Assembly (NCBI RefSeq): GCF_021129195.1 | Contig: NZ_JAJOHW010000035.1 | Location: forward strand, 52,140 to 116,139 | Length of the DNA stretch: 64,000 nt | From: Chromobacterium aquaticum | GTDB lineage: Bacteria; Pseudomonadota; Gammaproteobacteria; Burkholderiales; Chromobacteriaceae | Direction of reading: 5' to 3' | Shown: in pieces, positions 18,723 through 30,277 of the stretch | Numbering within the stretch: the first letter of the stretch is position 1 | Layout of the letters: each line of letters opens with the position of its first letter | Notes under the pieces: model-generated | The model's database searches: none | Told to the model about the DNA's origin: nothing | The model's input: the letters and a program-made list of their open reading frames with translations, nothing else | Made by a program: the position numbers and the translations under genes

Positions 18723-19265
18723 TTAATAGCCGCCTTTTTTGCCGATGCCGGCATAAGTGAATTCGTAGTTCAGCTCAAACGGCTTGAACCACGGGCCCAC
18801 GCCGGTTTCCTTGTCGATGTGGCGGCCGAAGTGAGCGTGCTGGTTGGCGGACGGCGGCATGATGGTGTATTTCAGCTTGTACTTGCCCGGACCTTGCAGC
18901 TTGATGTTGTCGCCGTAGTGCGGGCCGTCGTTGGCCACCATCGGCATCAGGTCGCCCTTGAGCACGTCCTTGCCGCCCACCTTGCTCAGTTCGTACTTGA
19001 CCACCAGATAGGGCATCCATGCGCCTTCTTCGAAGCCGTTCGGATTGTTCTTGGTGGCGTGGATGTCGGCTTCCAGGTGGATGTCGGATTGCTCGGCCTT
19101 GCGCATCATGCCTTCCGGTTCCATCTTGGTCGGCTGCAGGTAGACCGCGCCGATTTCCATGCCGTTCTTCAGGGCCGGCTTGCCGATCGGGTATTCCTTG
19201 GCCATGGCGGCGGTGGACGCGGCCAGTGCTGCAGTGGCGAGAGCCAGTTGGACAAAGCGACGCAT
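18723..19265 (-). CDS. ftrA: P19-type periplasmic iron-binding protein
   Basis: The 180-aa protein has a signal peptide (MRRFVQLALATAALAASTAAMA) and the P19/Tp34 fold, with metal-site segments GMEIGAVYL, IHLEADIHA, MVANDGPHYG and NQHAHFGRH. P19 binds Cu and Fe in the periplasm and feeds the FTR1 permease. The start at 19265 gives the proper signal peptide. The longer open frame upstream runs through the Fur-like promoter. It is the first gene of ftrABCD, all on the minus strand. Confidence 0.92.
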   Translation of the reverse strand: MRRFVQLALATAALAASTAAMAKEYPIGKPALKNGMEIGAVYLQPTKMEPEGMMRKAEQSDIHLEADIHATKNNPNGFEEGAWMPYLVVKYELSKVGGKDVLKGDLMPMVANDGPHYGDNIKLQGPGKYKLKYTIMPPSANQHAHFGRHIDKETGVGPWFKPFELNYEFTYAGIGKKGGY

Positions 19266-19599
19266 AGTGTTTCCTTTTGGTTTCAATTGAGTAGGGCACT
19301 GCTTGGCCCGAGCGGGCCGCTTGCTGGCGAAAGACGCCGGGCTGGCGGGTGAGCGCTTTATTGTTATGTGCTTGGCCTGCCTAAAAATACTAATGCTAAT
19401 CATTATCGTTTTCAAACGAAAATGTGTTGTCGAATGTAGCAGATGCGACGCCGGGCGGCGCTGGCCATAGGTATGGCATGCGCCGAGGCGCGCGCGGGGC
19501 TGTCCGCGAGTGAGCGCGCGTTGGCGAGGCCACCTTGAAAAGCGTCTTCAGCCCACTGAGCATTCAGCTTCCGCCGCCAGTGCGGATGCCGAGCGGTCC
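19266..19599. other. Intergenic region between ftrA and the asparagine synthetase gene
   Basis: About 330 bp. The part nearest ftrA is AT-rich and holds the Fur-box-like site. The part nearest the asparagine synthetase stop is GC-rich and shows no gene or clear terminator. Confidence 0.5.
19389..19409 (-). promoter_or_regulatory. Fur-box-like operator upstream of ftrABCD
   Basis: On the minus strand the sequence reads ACGATAATGATTAGCATTAG, which matches the 19-bp Fur consensus (GATAATGATAATCATTATC) at most positions. It lies about 125 bp upstream of the ftrA start. Iron repression of the operon is therefore likely. The transcription start was not located. Confidence 0.75.
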
Positions 19600-21456
19600 T
19601 CAGTCCTGCGTCGCCAGCCGGCTGAGCTGCCCCAGGCTTTCGTCCAGGATCAGCAATTGCAGCATCTGCTCGGCCAGGTGCTCGGCGCCATCCCTGTAGG
19701 TGGCTGCGAAGGCATCCACCGCTGCGGCGTCGATTTGGCCGTTGCTGAGCTGTGCCAGGCGCTGGCCCAGGCCGTCCATGCGCGGGGCCAGGCTGGTTTT
19801 CAGCCAGCCGGACAGCGGCGGGTTGAAGCCGCGCTTCTTGCGCTGGAAGAAGTCCGCCGGCAGCGCCGGATGGATGGCGCGGCGGAAGATCAGCTTGGCC
19901 GGCTGGGTGAAGCGCTGCTTGCCGTCCTGCGCCAGCAAGGTCTGGTAGAAGCGGTGATCCACCAGCGGGGCGCGGCCCTCCAGGCCGTGGGCCATGGTGC
20001 ACAGGTCCGACTTTTGCAGGATGTAGTCCGGCAGATAGTTGGCGAAGTCTATCGCCAGCAAATGATGCAGGCCGGCCGGCGCATTGGCCGGCGGCGGACC
20101 GATATCGTCCGGCGCGCGCCAGTGGCACAGCCGCGTGAGCGGCCGGTTGCCTTGCAGGAACAGGCGCTGGCCGGGGGTGAAGCCGGAAAAGCGCAGTGAG
20201 TAAGCGTCCTGCCAGCTCATCGCCAGCTCGGTGGCGAGCTTGCCGGCGCCCTTGCCATCCAGCGACGGCTTGATCGTCAGCGGCAGCTTGAGCAGGCTGC
20301 GCCAGCGGGTGCGCAAATGCTTGTTGATCCGCTTGTAGCCGGCCAGCAGCTCATCGCCGCCGTCGCCCACCAGCACCACCTTGACGTGGCGGCTGACTTC
20401 GCGTGACAGATACCAGGTGGGGAAGCTGGATGGATCGGCGAAGGGCTGGTCGAGGTCGGCGACGATGCGTTCGAAATCCGCCGCCAGATTGTCCGGCATC
20501 TGCACCGCCAGGTTGGCGAGGCCCATTCTTTGCGCGGAGTCGGCGGCGTCGGCGGCCTCGTCCAGCTTGGAGCCGGGGAAGGCGGCGGTGAAGCTGCTGA
20601 ATTGTGTCAGTTGCTGGGTGGCCAGCCGGCTGGCGATCACGGTGGAGTCTATGCCGCCGGACAAGAGCACGCCCAGTGGACGGTCGGCGACGGTGCGCAT
20701 CGCCACCGCGCGGTCCAGTTCCTGCAGCCAGTCGCCATTGTCCTTGACCGGCTGCCAGTAGCGCTGTTTGCGCAGCGAGCGGGTGTCCAGGTCGAACTCC
20801 AGCCGGTGCCCGTTTTCCAGGCGCTGGATATGGCTGAACAAGGTGGCGGGCGACGGAATATAGCGGTGCGCCAGATAGGCGTCGATGGCGTCGGCGGAGA
20901 AATCGCGCTGTTGTGGCGGCAGGAAGGGCAGCACCGAGCGCACCAGCGAGCCGAAGGCGAAGTCGCCGTCCAGCAGCGAGTAGACCAGCGGTTTCTCACC
21001 CATGCGGTCGCGCGCCAGGTGCACCTTGCGTTGCTTCAAGTCCAGGATGGCGAAGGCGAACATGCCGCGCAGCCGCTGCAGCAGGGTTTCAATGCCCCAG
21101 GCCTGGTAGCCGCGCAGGATGAATTCGGTGTCGGAGTGGGTGCTGAAGCGCGCGCCGCCGGCTTCCAGTTCGGCCTTGTCGGTCTCCCAGTCGTAGACCT
21201 CGCCGTTGTAGCAGATCCAGACTTGGCCGTCGTCGCTGGCCATGGGCTGGTCGGCAATGGGCCGCGGATCGATGATGGACAGCCGCGCGTGCAGCAGCGC
21301 GTTGTGGATGCCGCCGTCAGCCGCCGGCTGCCAGTCGGTGTTCAACAATAACTGATGGGCGGCGTCGGGCCCGCGCCGGCCCAGTTCCGTCAACATGGCC
21401 TGGGCGGTGGCCGCGGCGGTGGGGCGTTGAGAGAAGAAGCCGGCGATTCCACACAT
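19600..21456 (-). CDS. asnB: Asparagine synthetase (glutamine-hydrolysing), AsnB family
   Basis: The 618-aa protein begins MCGIAGFF, so Cys2 becomes the N-terminal nucleophile of the class II glutaminase domain (about residues 1-200, with CYNGEVYDW and RDRMGEKPL). The synthetase domain follows with the PP-loop SGGIDST near residue 265 and VVLVGDGGDELLAGYKR. It transfers ammonia from glutamine to an ATP-activated carboxylate, normally aspartate. Members of this family also act in polysaccharide or peptide modification. No partner genes point either way here. Confidence 0.9.
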   Translation of the reverse strand: MCGIAGFFSQRPTAAATAQAMLTELGRRGPDAAHQLLLNTDWQPAADGGIHNALLHARLSIIDPRPIADQPMASDDGQVWICYNGEVYDWETDKAELEAGGARFSTHSDTEFILRGYQAWGIETLLQRLRGMFAFAILDLKQRKVHLARDRMGEKPLVYSLLDGDFAFGSLVRSVLPFLPPQQRDFSADAIDAYLAHRYIPSPATLFSHIQRLENGHRLEFDLDTRSLRKQRYWQPVKDNGDWLQELDRAVAMRTVADRPLGVLLSGGIDSTVIASRLATQQLTQFSSFTAAFPGSKLDEAADAADSAQRMGLANLAVQMPDNLAADFERIVADLDQPFADPSSFPTWYLSREVSRHVKVVLVGDGGDELLAGYKRINKHLRTRWRSLLKLPLTIKPSLDGKGAGKLATELAMSWQDAYSLRFSGFTPGQRLFLQGNRPLTRLCHWRAPDDIGPPPANAPAGLHHLLAIDFANYLPDYILQKSDLCTMAHGLEGRAPLVDHRFYQTLLAQDGKQRFTQPAKLIFRRAIHPALPADFFQRKKRGFNPPLSGWLKTSLAPRMDGLGQRLAQLSNGQIDAAAVDAFAATYRDGAEHLAEQMLQLLILDESLGQLSRLATQD

Positions 21457-21570
21457 GATTTTCTGTCCGAATGGGCAAGGCGCCCGGCAAGCCGCCGAGC
21501 GCTCAGACGGCGCCGCAGGCGCGTTGGAAAAATTGAATGGCGGAAGTATCCGGGCAGGGCGGCGCCAGTG

Positions 21571-22782
21571 TCAAACCTTGTCGCCGCGCAGATCTGGCAA
21601 CAGGGCGGCCACCAGGCCCAGCAGCGGCAGGAAGGCGCAGAGCTGATAGACGAATTCGATGCCATGGCTGTCGGCCAGCTGGCCCAGCACCGCGGCGCCG
21701 ATGCCGCCGATGCCGAAGGCGAAGCCGTAGAACATGCCGGACACCATGCCCACCCGGCCCGGCATCAGTTCCTGAGCGTAGATGATGATGGCGGGAAAGG
21801 CGGAGGCCAGCACAAAGCCTATGCCCAGCGACAGCACGCTGGTCCAGAACAGATTGACGTAGGGTAGCAGCAGGGTCAGCGGTGCGATGCCGAGGATGGA
21901 GAACCAGATTACCCGCTTACGGCCGATGGCGTCGCCTATCGGGCCGCCGAAGATGGTGCCGAGCGCGACCGCGAGCAGGAACAGGAACAAATGCAGCTGC
22001 GCCGCTTGCACGCCCAGGCCGAAATGCTTGATCAGATAGAAGGTGAAGTAGCTGGTGATGCTGGCGGTGTAGAAGTATTTGGAGAACAGCAGCACCAGCA
22101 AGGCGAACAGCGTCAGCTTCACGCGCGCCGGAGACAGCGGCGGCGGCGTCGTTGCGGCGGCGGCTTTGGCCTTGCGCTGTTGATGGCTGTACCACTGGCC
22201 GATCTTGAACAAGACCGCCATCGCCAGCAAGGCGGCGAGACCGAACCAGGCGATGCTGCCCTGGCCCAGGGGGATGACGATCAAGGCCGCCAGCAGCGGC
22301 CCGCTGGCGCTGCCGGCGTTGCCGCCGACCTGGAAGATGGACTGTGCCAGACCGGGACGGCCGCCGGAGGCCATGCGCGCCACCCGCGACGATTCTGGAT
22401 GGAACACCGAGGAGCCGGTGCCGACCAGCGCCGCGGCCAGCAGCAATAGCGGGAAGCTGCCGGCGCTGGACAGCAGCAGCAGGCCGCACAGGGTGGCGCC
22501 CATGCCCAGCACCAGCGAATACGGCATCGGCTTCTTGTCGGTATAGAGTCCGACCAGCGGCTGCAGCAGCGAGGCGGTGCATTGATAGGTCAGGGTCATC
22601 AGGCCGATCTCGGCGAAGCTGAGCTGGTAATTGCCCTTGAGCAAAGGGTAGATCGCCAGCAGCAGCGATTGCAGCATGTCGTTGAGAAAATGGGAGAAAC
22701 TGATGGCGCCCAGCACCCGGAAACGGGTGCTGTCTTGATCTGGCGCGGAGGCGGCGGCGGTAGTCATGGGCTTGAGAATCAT
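21571..22782 (-). CDS. fsr: MFS transporter, fosmidomycin-resistance (Fsr) type
   Basis: The 403-aa protein has the 12-helix MFS pattern and the Fsr hallmarks HFLNDMLQSLLLAIYPLLK in the first helix and GTGSSVFHPESSRVAR in the N-terminal half. E. coli Fsr exports fosmidomycin, but the natural substrates of relatives are unknown. It is divergent from an AraC-type regulator 85 bp away, which probably controls it. A second in-frame ATG lies 5 codons in (22767). Neither start has a strong ribosome site. Confidence 0.88.
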   Translation of the reverse strand: MILKPMTTAAASAPDQDSTRFRVLGAISFSHFLNDMLQSLLLAIYPLLKGNYQLSFAEIGLMTLTYQCTASLLQPLVGLYTDKKPMPYSLVLGMGATLCGLLLLSSAGSFPLLLLAAALVGTGSSVFHPESSRVARMASGGRPGLAQSIFQVGGNAGSASGPLLAALIVIPLGQGSIAWFGLAALLAMAVLFKIGQWYSHQQRKAKAAAATTPPPLSPARVKLTLFALLVLLFSKYFYTASITSYFTFYLIKHFGLGVQAAQLHLFLFLLAVALGTIFGGPIGDAIGRKRVIWFSILGIAPLTLLLPYVNLFWTSVLSLGIGFVLASAFPAIIIYAQELMPGRVGMVSGMFYGFAFGIGGIGAAVLGQLADSHGIEFVYQLCAFLPLLGLVAALLPDLRGDKV

Positions 22783-22867
22783 TCAGCTAGTGGGTGAAGT
22801 CATACTAGCGAGCAAAGCAACGCCCGTCCTGCGAAAATAGGGCAGGCATCTTTGTAAAAGAGGCGTT

Positions 22868-24318
<1,451 letters not shown>

Positions 24319-24364
24319 CTATTCGTGGCTTGCCTGATCCGCGCTTTGCCATTATTTTGCCGGG

Positions 24365-25573
24365 ATGCAAATGAGTCGAATCGAACCCTATCTGGGCTTT
24401 GCGCGCTTTCTGGCCCGCCGCATGGGCAGCCATCGCGTCGCGCAAGTGTCCGGCAGCCTGACTTTCACCACGCTGCTGGCGCTGGTGCCTCTATTCACCA
24501 TCGCCTTGACGGTGATTTCCGCGTTTCCGGTGTTCTCCGATCTGAGCACCCGTTTCAAGATCATGCTGTTGTCCACTCTGGTGCCGGAATTCGCCGGCAA
24601 GGTGATCACGGTTTATATGCGCCAGTTCGCCGACAACGCCGAGAAGCTGACCGCGGCCGGCATCGTTATGCTGGGCGTGACCGCGCTGATGCTGATGTCC
24701 ACCATAGACCGCACTTTCAACGCCATCTGGGGCGTGCGCCGTGGACGACCGCTATTGCAGCAGAGCATGGTGTACTGGACGGTGCTGACCCTGGGGCCGC
24801 TGGTATTGGGAGGCAGCTTGCTGGCCTGGCGCAGCCTGTTCAAGGTCAGCAAGTTCGACCATGCGTTGCCGGTGCTGGCCAATATGGTGGAGGCCGGCGG
24901 TTCCATCCTGCTGACCGCGCTGGTGCTGTCCTTGCTATACCGCATCGTGCCCAATCGCTTCGTGCCGATCAAGCACGCCAGCGTCGGCGCCTTGCTGACC
25001 GCCATCCTGCTGGAAGCCACTCGCGCCTTGTTCGGCTTCTACATCGGCCAGGTGGCCAATTACCAGTTGGTCTACGGCGCTTTCGCCAGTATTCCGATTT
25101 TCCTGCTATGGGTGTACTGCCTGTGGATGGTGGTGCTCAGCGGCGCGGTATTCACCGCCTCGCTGTCTTACTGGGAGGGCGATGCCTGGCGGCGCCGCTT
25201 CGAGCCGCGGCGGCGTTTTCTCGACGCGGTGGAGGTGTTGCTGCTACTGGACGAGGCACAGAGCCGTGGCGAACTGCTGAGCCCGGTGCAACTGCGCAGC
25301 CAGGTGAAAGTGGGCTACGACGAGCTGGGCGGCGTGCTGGACATGCTGATGTCGCGCGGCTTTGTGCAGAAAAGCCAGCGCGACGGCTGGGTGCTGGGCA
25401 AGCGGCTGTCGGCGATCTGCATGGTGGAGCTGTTCGAGCTATTCGTTTATCGCAGCGACAACTACCGCGACGATGACGTCGGCGTCGGGGTGGAAAATCT
25501 GCTGGGGCCGATGACGGCTGAACTTCAGTCGGTGACGCTGGAGGATTTCGCTCGCCGCGTCGGCCGGAAATAA
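24365..25573 (+). CDS. YihY/BrkB-family inner membrane protein
   Basis: The 402-aa protein has six predicted membrane helices in the YihY/UPF0761 pattern (SLTFTTLLALVPLFTIALTV, NAIWGVRRGRP, IFLLWVYCLWMVVLSGAVF) and a C-terminal cytoplasmic winged-helix-like extension of about 120 residues. It was once called RNase BN, which is now known to be wrong. Its role is unclear, possibly transport. ATG codons at 24365 and 24371 are both possible. The 3' end overlaps the convergent DUF3025 gene by 49 bp. Confidence 0.88.
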   Translation: MQMSRIEPYLGFARFLARRMGSHRVAQVSGSLTFTTLLALVPLFTIALTVISAFPVFSDLSTRFKIMLLSTLVPEFAGKVITVYMRQFADNAEKLTAAGIVMLGVTALMLMSTIDRTFNAIWGVRRGRPLLQQSMVYWTVLTLGPLVLGGSLLAWRSLFKVSKFDHALPVLANMVEAGGSILLTALVLSLLYRIVPNRFVPIKHASVGALLTAILLEATRALFGFYIGQVANYQLVYGAFASIPIFLLWVYCLWMVVLSGAVFTASLSYWEGDAWRRRFEPRRRFLDAVEVLLLLDEAQSRGELLSPVQLRSQVKVGYDELGGVLDMLMSRGFVQKSQRDGWVLGKRLSAICMVELFELFVYRSDNYRDDDVGVGVENLLGPMTAELQSVTLEDFARRVGRK

Positions 25574-26367
25574 TCTCTATTATCGTAAAAGGCCGGATTT
25601 TCATTGTCTGGCCACCAACCGGGAATGCCCAGCAGCGGCAGCGGCCACAGCGCGCGCGGCGCCGGCATGAAGCCGTCGTCGTCCAGCCGGCGCGCCAGTG
25701 CCTCGTCCAAGTACGCGAGGCGGCGCGCCTCTTCCCAAGCAAAGAATTCCGTCGGCACCTGCAGCGGCAAGGCCTTGCCGCACCAGCCGATATGCGGCCG
25801 CAGGCCGACTTCGAACAGCGCGTGGCCGATGGCGTGGACGTCGATGCGCTGGCCCCAGTCGCCGCGGTGTTCCAGGAATAGGCGCTGCCATTCCATATCG
25901 TCCAGCATCCGGCTGAAGGCGGGATCGGCGACGGCGATGATGATGCCGCATTCGTCCAGCAGCGTGGCGGCGTCGCGCAGTGGTCCGCGCTTGGTTTCGC
26001 CGCGGGCGATGGCGCGCAGGTGGCGGCGGTTCAGCGCCTGCTTGCTCAGCGGCCAGGCCAGCCAGGCCAAGGCGTTGAACCAGTCGTGCCAATTGCCGCG
26101 GCGGGTTGGAACCTCCCCGGTGTGGCCGATGTGCATCTCGTAATAGGCTTCCGGCTCCAGGTCGCAAGCGAAGCGCAGCTGGGGCGGTAGCGCGTCAGGG
26201 CGCTGCCGGCGATAGCGCCGCAGCAACTGGTCGTAATCCGCTTGCTCCGGCCAGGTGGTGGGAGCGATCAGCGCGGCGGCGTTGCGGACGGGCAGATACA
26301 GCGGATGGGAGAGGTAGTCGGTTTGCCAGGCGCTCACGGTGGACATCTTGGGAAAGAAAGGGTTCAA
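25525..26367 (-). CDS. DUF3025 family protein
   Basis: The 280-aa soluble protein matches the DUF3025 family, with the typical YYEMHIGHTGEVPTR, NWHDWFNALAWLAWP, DWGQRIDVHAIGHALFE and LLGIPGWWPDNENPAFYDN segments. The function is unknown. The conserved His/Asp/Trp residues hint at an enzyme. A nearer-consensus start could be the ATG 7 codons in (MSTVSAWQTDY). It is convergent with the YihY gene and follows the GGDEF gene on the same strand region. Confidence 0.82.
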   Translation of the reverse strand: MNPFFPKMSTVSAWQTDYLSHPLYLPVRNAAALIAPTTWPEQADYDQLLRRYRRQRPDALPPQLRFACDLEPEAYYEMHIGHTGEVPTRRGNWHDWFNALAWLAWPLSKQALNRRHLRAIARGETKRGPLRDAATLLDECGIIIAVADPAFSRMLDDMEWQRLFLEHRGDWGQRIDVHAIGHALFEVGLRPHIGWCGKALPLQVPTEFFAWEEARRLAYLDEALARRLDDDGFMPAPRALWPLPLLGIPGWWPDNENPAFYDNRDYFRPTRRAKSSSVTD

Positions 26368-26376
26368 GCCCGCATT

Positions 26377-28644
26377 TTAGCGCAATAGCAGCAATTCCTC
26401 GCCGCTGATGCAGTTGCGGCCGCTATGCTTGGCTTGGTACAGCTGGCGGTCCGCCCGGATCAGCACCTCGTCTATATCGCTCTCGTCGGCGCGCAGCACG
26501 GCGACGCCGATGCTGACCGTGTATTGCAGCGGGCCGGCCTCGCCGCCCGGCAGGCGGGCTTCGGCGACCGCGCGGCGCAGGCGTTCCGCCGCCAGCAGCG
26601 CGTCCTCCATCTTGGTGTCCGGCAGCACCGCGGCGAACTCCTCGCCGCCCAGGCGGCCGCAGATATCCGTGCTGCGCAATACATTGCGGCAGCTTTGGGC
26701 GAAATGGACGATCACTTCATCGCCCTTGGCGTGACCATGGCGGTCGTTGATGCTCTTGAAGTGATCCAGATCCATCATCAGCACCGCCAGCGATAGCTGG
26801 TAGCGGCGGTTGCGCTCGATCTCGCGACCGGCCAGCGCGATGAACTGGCGGCGATTGCACAAACCGGTCAGTTCATCCAGGGTGGCGAGTTGATACAGCT
26901 TCTTCTCATGGGCGTCGCGCTGCAGCGCGATGGCGATCAGGTGGGTACTGCGCTGCGCCAGCTGCAACTCCTCCGGCTCGGGCAGGTGCGGCTCCGGATG
27001 GTAGATGGCGAAAGCGCCTAGCAAGCGACGGTCGCTGGAGAAAATGGGCGTGGACCAGCAGGCCTGCAGGCCGAACGGCGCGATTTGTTCGCGATAGCCG
27101 GCCCATAGCGGGCTGAGCGCGATGTCTTCGACGATGACCAGGCTTTTGCGGTGGACGGCGGTGCCGCAGGAACCGGCCTCGGGGCCGACCGGCACCTGCT
27201 CCAGCAACTGACGGTAGCCCGGCGGCAGGCTCTGGCCGGCGGCCAGCCGCAGCGTGTCTCCGGCGGCGTTCAACAACATGATGGAGCAGGCGCCGCGATT
27301 CAGCTGCGATTCCATCATCCGGCAGACCTGGTTCAGTGCGTCCTGCAGCGGCGCGTTGCCGGCGATCATCTCCATCACCGCGTTTTCCTCGGCCAGCAAG
27401 CGCTCGCTCTGACGGCTGTGGGTGATTTCACGCTCCACCGCCAGAATGCTTCTGAGGCCGCCACTGAGGTCGAATTCGGGAAACAGCCTGACTTCGAAAA
27501 TGACGCGCCGGGCGGTCAGGCTCAGTTCCAGCTCAAAGCGGCGCGCTTCCCCGCTGGTGAGCAGCTTCGCGCATTCTTCGGCGAAATTAGCGCGCGCGCT
27601 GTCCGGCCAGTCCTTGTCGTGGACGCCGCGGCCCAGATGTTCTTCGCGCGTCAGCGCCGAATAGCGGCCTACGCTGCGGTTGATGAACTGGCAGCGCAGC
27701 TCCAGGTCGTAGCGGGCGATGACGTCTTCCGAGTTCTCCACCAGGGTGCGGAATTCCTGCTCCCGCCGCAGCATCGCGGCTTCGGCGGATTTGCGCGCGG
27801 TGACGATCTGGCATAGCGCATGGATATGACTGATGCGGCCTTGTTCATCCTTGCGGAACTGGGTGCGCTGTTCCAGCCATTCCCAGTGGCCGTGTGGATG
27901 GCGCACGCGGAATTCCATGCCGCTGGCGCTTTCCTGGCGCTGTTCCGGGTGTTTGAGCAGGGCGGAGAACAAGGAGCGGTCCTCGGGGTGCAGCAATTCC
28001 AGCCAATGCGAGAATGCCAGTCTTTCCGCGTCGGCCGGCAAGCCCAGCAACGCGTGCAGCGCCTGGGGGGAGCCTTGCACGGTGCGGGCATCCAGATCGA
28101 ACTCCAGCAAGCCCAGCCGCGCTTCTTGCAGCGCCAGCCGCCATGAGGCCAGTTCGTCGCCTGGCGCGTGGCCGGCGTGCTGCATTTGTACTCGCAGCAA
28201 TAGCAGGCCGGGCATGGCGCAGGGCAGCGGGAAGGCCAGCAGCTCGGCATGGGCCGCCAGCAGGCCGTCGCGATGTCCGGGGTGGGCCGGGTCGAGCAGC
28301 AGGGTCAGATCGTGGGCGCTGAAGCCGCAGTTGGACAGCGGGCCGCCCTCGCGCGCCGATGCCGGCGCATGCGGCGAGATCGCGAGCAAGCGGCCGTCGG
28401 CATCGGCCAGCAACAAAGCTTGCTGGCTCTGCCGCACCTGTCGGCACAAGGCGGCGCGCCGTCTGCGTGCGAACCACAGACAGCCCAGCGCGGCGAGCAA
28501 GGCCAGTAGGGGCAGGGCCAGCGCCAGCTCCTGCTCCTGCATCCACCCCGGCTTCGCGGCCCGGGCGCTGTCGGCGGCAAGCAGGCATGGCAGGCCTGCC
28601 GCTGCGCGCAAGAGGCGGGATGGGCGGCGGGGGGCTGGGTTCAA
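26377..28644 (-). CDS. Membrane-associated diguanylate cyclase with PAS, PAS, GAF and GGDEF domains
   Basis: The protein has a signal-like N-terminus, one transmembrane helix ([20 protein letters not shown]), two PAS/PAC regions (about residues 175-300 and 305-425), a GAF domain (about 435-580) and a C-terminal GGDEF domain. The catalytic motif is GGEEF. An RSTD inhibitory I-site lies the canonical five residues upstream, so it should make c-di-GMP with product feedback. I prefer a TTG start at 28644, with GGAGA 5 bp before it, because it begins a proper signal sequence ([17 protein letters not shown]). An ATG at 28755 in the same frame reaches to within 40 bp of divergent cysG. Confidence 0.88.
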   Translation of the reverse strand: MNPAPRRPSRLLRAAAGLPCLLAADSARAAKPGWMQEQELALALPLLALLAALGCLWFARRRRAALCRQVRQSQQALLLADADGRLLAISPHAPASAREGGPLSNCGFSAHDLTLLLDPAHPGHRDGLLAAHAELLAFPLPCAMPGLLLLRVQMQHAGHAPGDELASWRLALQEARLGLLEFDLDARTVQGSPQALHALLGLPADAERLAFSHWLELLHPEDRSLFSALLKHPEQRQESASGMEFRVRHPHGHWEWLEQRTQFRKDEQGRISHIHALCQIVTARKSAEAAMLRREQEFRTLVENSEDVIARYDLELRCQFINRSVGRYSALTREEHLGRGVHDKDWPDSARANFAEECAKLLTSGEARRFELELSLTARRVIFEVRLFPEFDLSGGLRSILAVEREITHSRQSERLLAEENAVMEMIAGNAPLQDALNQVCRMMESQLNRGACSIMLLNAAGDTLRLAAGQSLPPGYRQLLEQVPVGPEAGSCGTAVHRKSLVIVEDIALSPLWAGYREQIAPFGLQACWSTPIFSSDRRLLGAFAIYHPEPHLPEPEELQLAQRSTHLIAIALQRDAHEKKLYQLATLDELTGLCNRRQFIALAGREIERNRRYQLSLAVLMMDLDHFKSINDRHGHAKGDEVIVHFAQSCRNVLRSTDICGRLGGEEFAAVLPDTKMEDALLAAERLRRAVAEARLPGGEAGPLQYTVSIGVAVLRADESDIDEVLIRADRQLYQAKHSGRNCISGEELLLLR

Positions 28645-28793
28645 ATAGTTCTCCGGAGCGTGGCTGCGCGCAAAACCGCAATGATGGCATTCGTGCCAAG
28701 CCGCGCGCGTTTCGTCATATCGATAGCATCCGCCAGCGTCGTTTTTATGCAACAAATGCAGTATGCTGCAAACATCATCGCGGAGCTGGCCAA

Positions 28794-30206
28794 ATGGATT
28801 ACTTCCCTATCTTCCTTAAATTGCAAGGCGCATCCTGTTTACTGGTAGGGGGCGGCGAAGTGGCGCTGCGCAAGGCGCGCTTATTGATGTCCGCCGGCGC
28901 GGAACTGACGGTGGCCGCGCCGGAGCTGGTGCCGGAACTGGCCGAGATGGCGCGGCGGGGGCAGCTGGAGCATTTGTGTTCCTGTTTCGAGCCGGCCCAG
29001 GTGCAAGGCCGTCGCCTGGTGGTGGCGGCAACCGATCAACGCGAGGTCAATCGCCAAGTGTCCACCGCCTGTCAGGCCTTGAATATTCCGGTCAATGTGG
29101 TGGACGACCCTGAACTGTCCAGCTATATCACCCCGGCGATCGTCGACCGTTCGCCGCTGGTGATCGCGGTGTCCACCGGCGGCGGCGTGCCGGTGCTGGC
29201 GCGTTTGATCCGAGGCAGGCTGGAGAGTCTGATTCCCAGCGGTTTTGGCCGGTTGGCGCGCTTTGCCGCCGGCTTCCGCGACCGGGTCAAGGCCGGCATT
29301 CCCGATGTCGAACGCCGGCGCGCGTTCTGGGAGTCGGTGCTGGAGGGCCCGCTGGCGGAGGCGGTGATCAATGGCGACGAGGCCACTGCCGAGCAGGCGA
29401 TGGCACGGCGGCTGGAAGAGGCCGGCGCGCAGGCGCCTCAGGGCGCGGTCTATCTGGTGGGCGCGGGGCCGGGCAACCCCGACCTGCTGACTTTTCGCGC
29501 ATTGCGGCTGATGCAGCAGGCCGATGTGGTCTTGCACGACAATCTGGTGGCTCCGGAGCTGCTGGAACTGGTGCGGCGCGACGCCGAGCGCATCTATGTG
29601 GGCAAGGCCAGGGCCAATCACGCCTTGCCGCAAGGCGATATCAATCTGTTGATGGTCGAATTGGCGCAGCAGGGCAAGCGGGTGTTGCGGCTCAAGGGCG
29701 GCGATCCGTTCACTTTCGGGCGCGGCGGCGAGGAGATCGAGACGCTGGCCGCGCACGGCATCGCCTTCGAAGTGGTGCCCGGGGTCACTTCCGCCAGCGG
29801 CGCGGCCGCGTACGCCGGCATACCGTTGACTCACCGCGACCATGCGCAGTCGGTGACTTTCGTCACCGGTCACAAGCAGGATGGCAGCATTCACCTTGAC
29901 TGGCCTGCGCTGACCCGGCCGGCCCAGACCGTAGTAGTCTACATGGGTGTGTCCACCGCGCAGGAGTTGTGCCGCGCCTTCATTGAGCATGGCAAGCCGG
30001 AGACGACGCCGGCCGCCGCCGTTGAATGGGCGACCACCGAGCGTCAACGCACGGTGACGGGCACGCTTGGGAATCTGCCGGAACTGATGTCCAGGCATAA
30101 TATTGCGTCGCCCGCCTTGATCATTGTCGGCGAGGTGGTGGGATTGGCGGATAAGCTGGGATGGTTCCGACGAATAGAGAATACTGCTGATACAATGGCA
30201 GACTGA
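28794..30206 (+). CDS. cysG: Siroheme synthase CysG (trifunctional)
   Basis: The 470-aa protein fuses a precorrin-2 dehydrogenase/sirohydrochlorin ferrochelatase (residues 1 to about 200, NAD-binding [20 protein letters not shown]) with a uroporphyrinogen-III C-methyltransferase (about 215-460, [56 protein letters not shown]). It makes siroheme for sulfite and nitrite reductases. The ATG at 28794 has GGAG upstream and gives a length close to E. coli CysG (457 aa). The longer frame upstream overlaps the divergent GGDEF gene and is not coding. Confidence 0.96.
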   Translation: MDYFPIFLKLQGASCLLVGGGEVALRKARLLMSAGAELTVAAPELVPELAEMARRGQLEHLCSCFEPAQVQGRRLVVAATDQREVNRQVSTACQALNIPVNVVDDPELSSYITPAIVDRSPLVIAVSTGGGVPVLARLIRGRLESLIPSGFGRLARFAAGFRDRVKAGIPDVERRRAFWESVLEGPLAEAVINGDEATAEQAMARRLEEAGAQAPQGAVYLVGAGPGNPDLLTFRALRLMQQADVVLHDNLVAPELLELVRRDAERIYVGKARANHALPQGDINLLMVELAQQGKRVLRLKGGDPFTFGRGGEEIETLAAHGIAFEVVPGVTSASGAAAYAGIPLTHRDHAQSVTFVTGHKQDGSIHLDWPALTRPAQTVVVYMGVSTAQELCRAFIEHGKPETTPAAAVEWATTERQRTVTGTLGNLPELMSRHNIASPALIIVGEVVGLADKLGWFRRIENTADTMAD

Positions 30207-30277
30207 CGTGTTGATCAACCTTTTTGCTGCAGCGGCCGGTTCGATATCGGCGGCGCTGCCAACATGAAGAATCAGGC

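Noticed and set aside
24365..25573. Annotation of the YihY-type protein as ribonuclease BN.
   Set aside because: The RNase BN assignment of this family is known to be mistaken. True RNase BN/Z is a metallo-beta-lactamase-fold enzyme.
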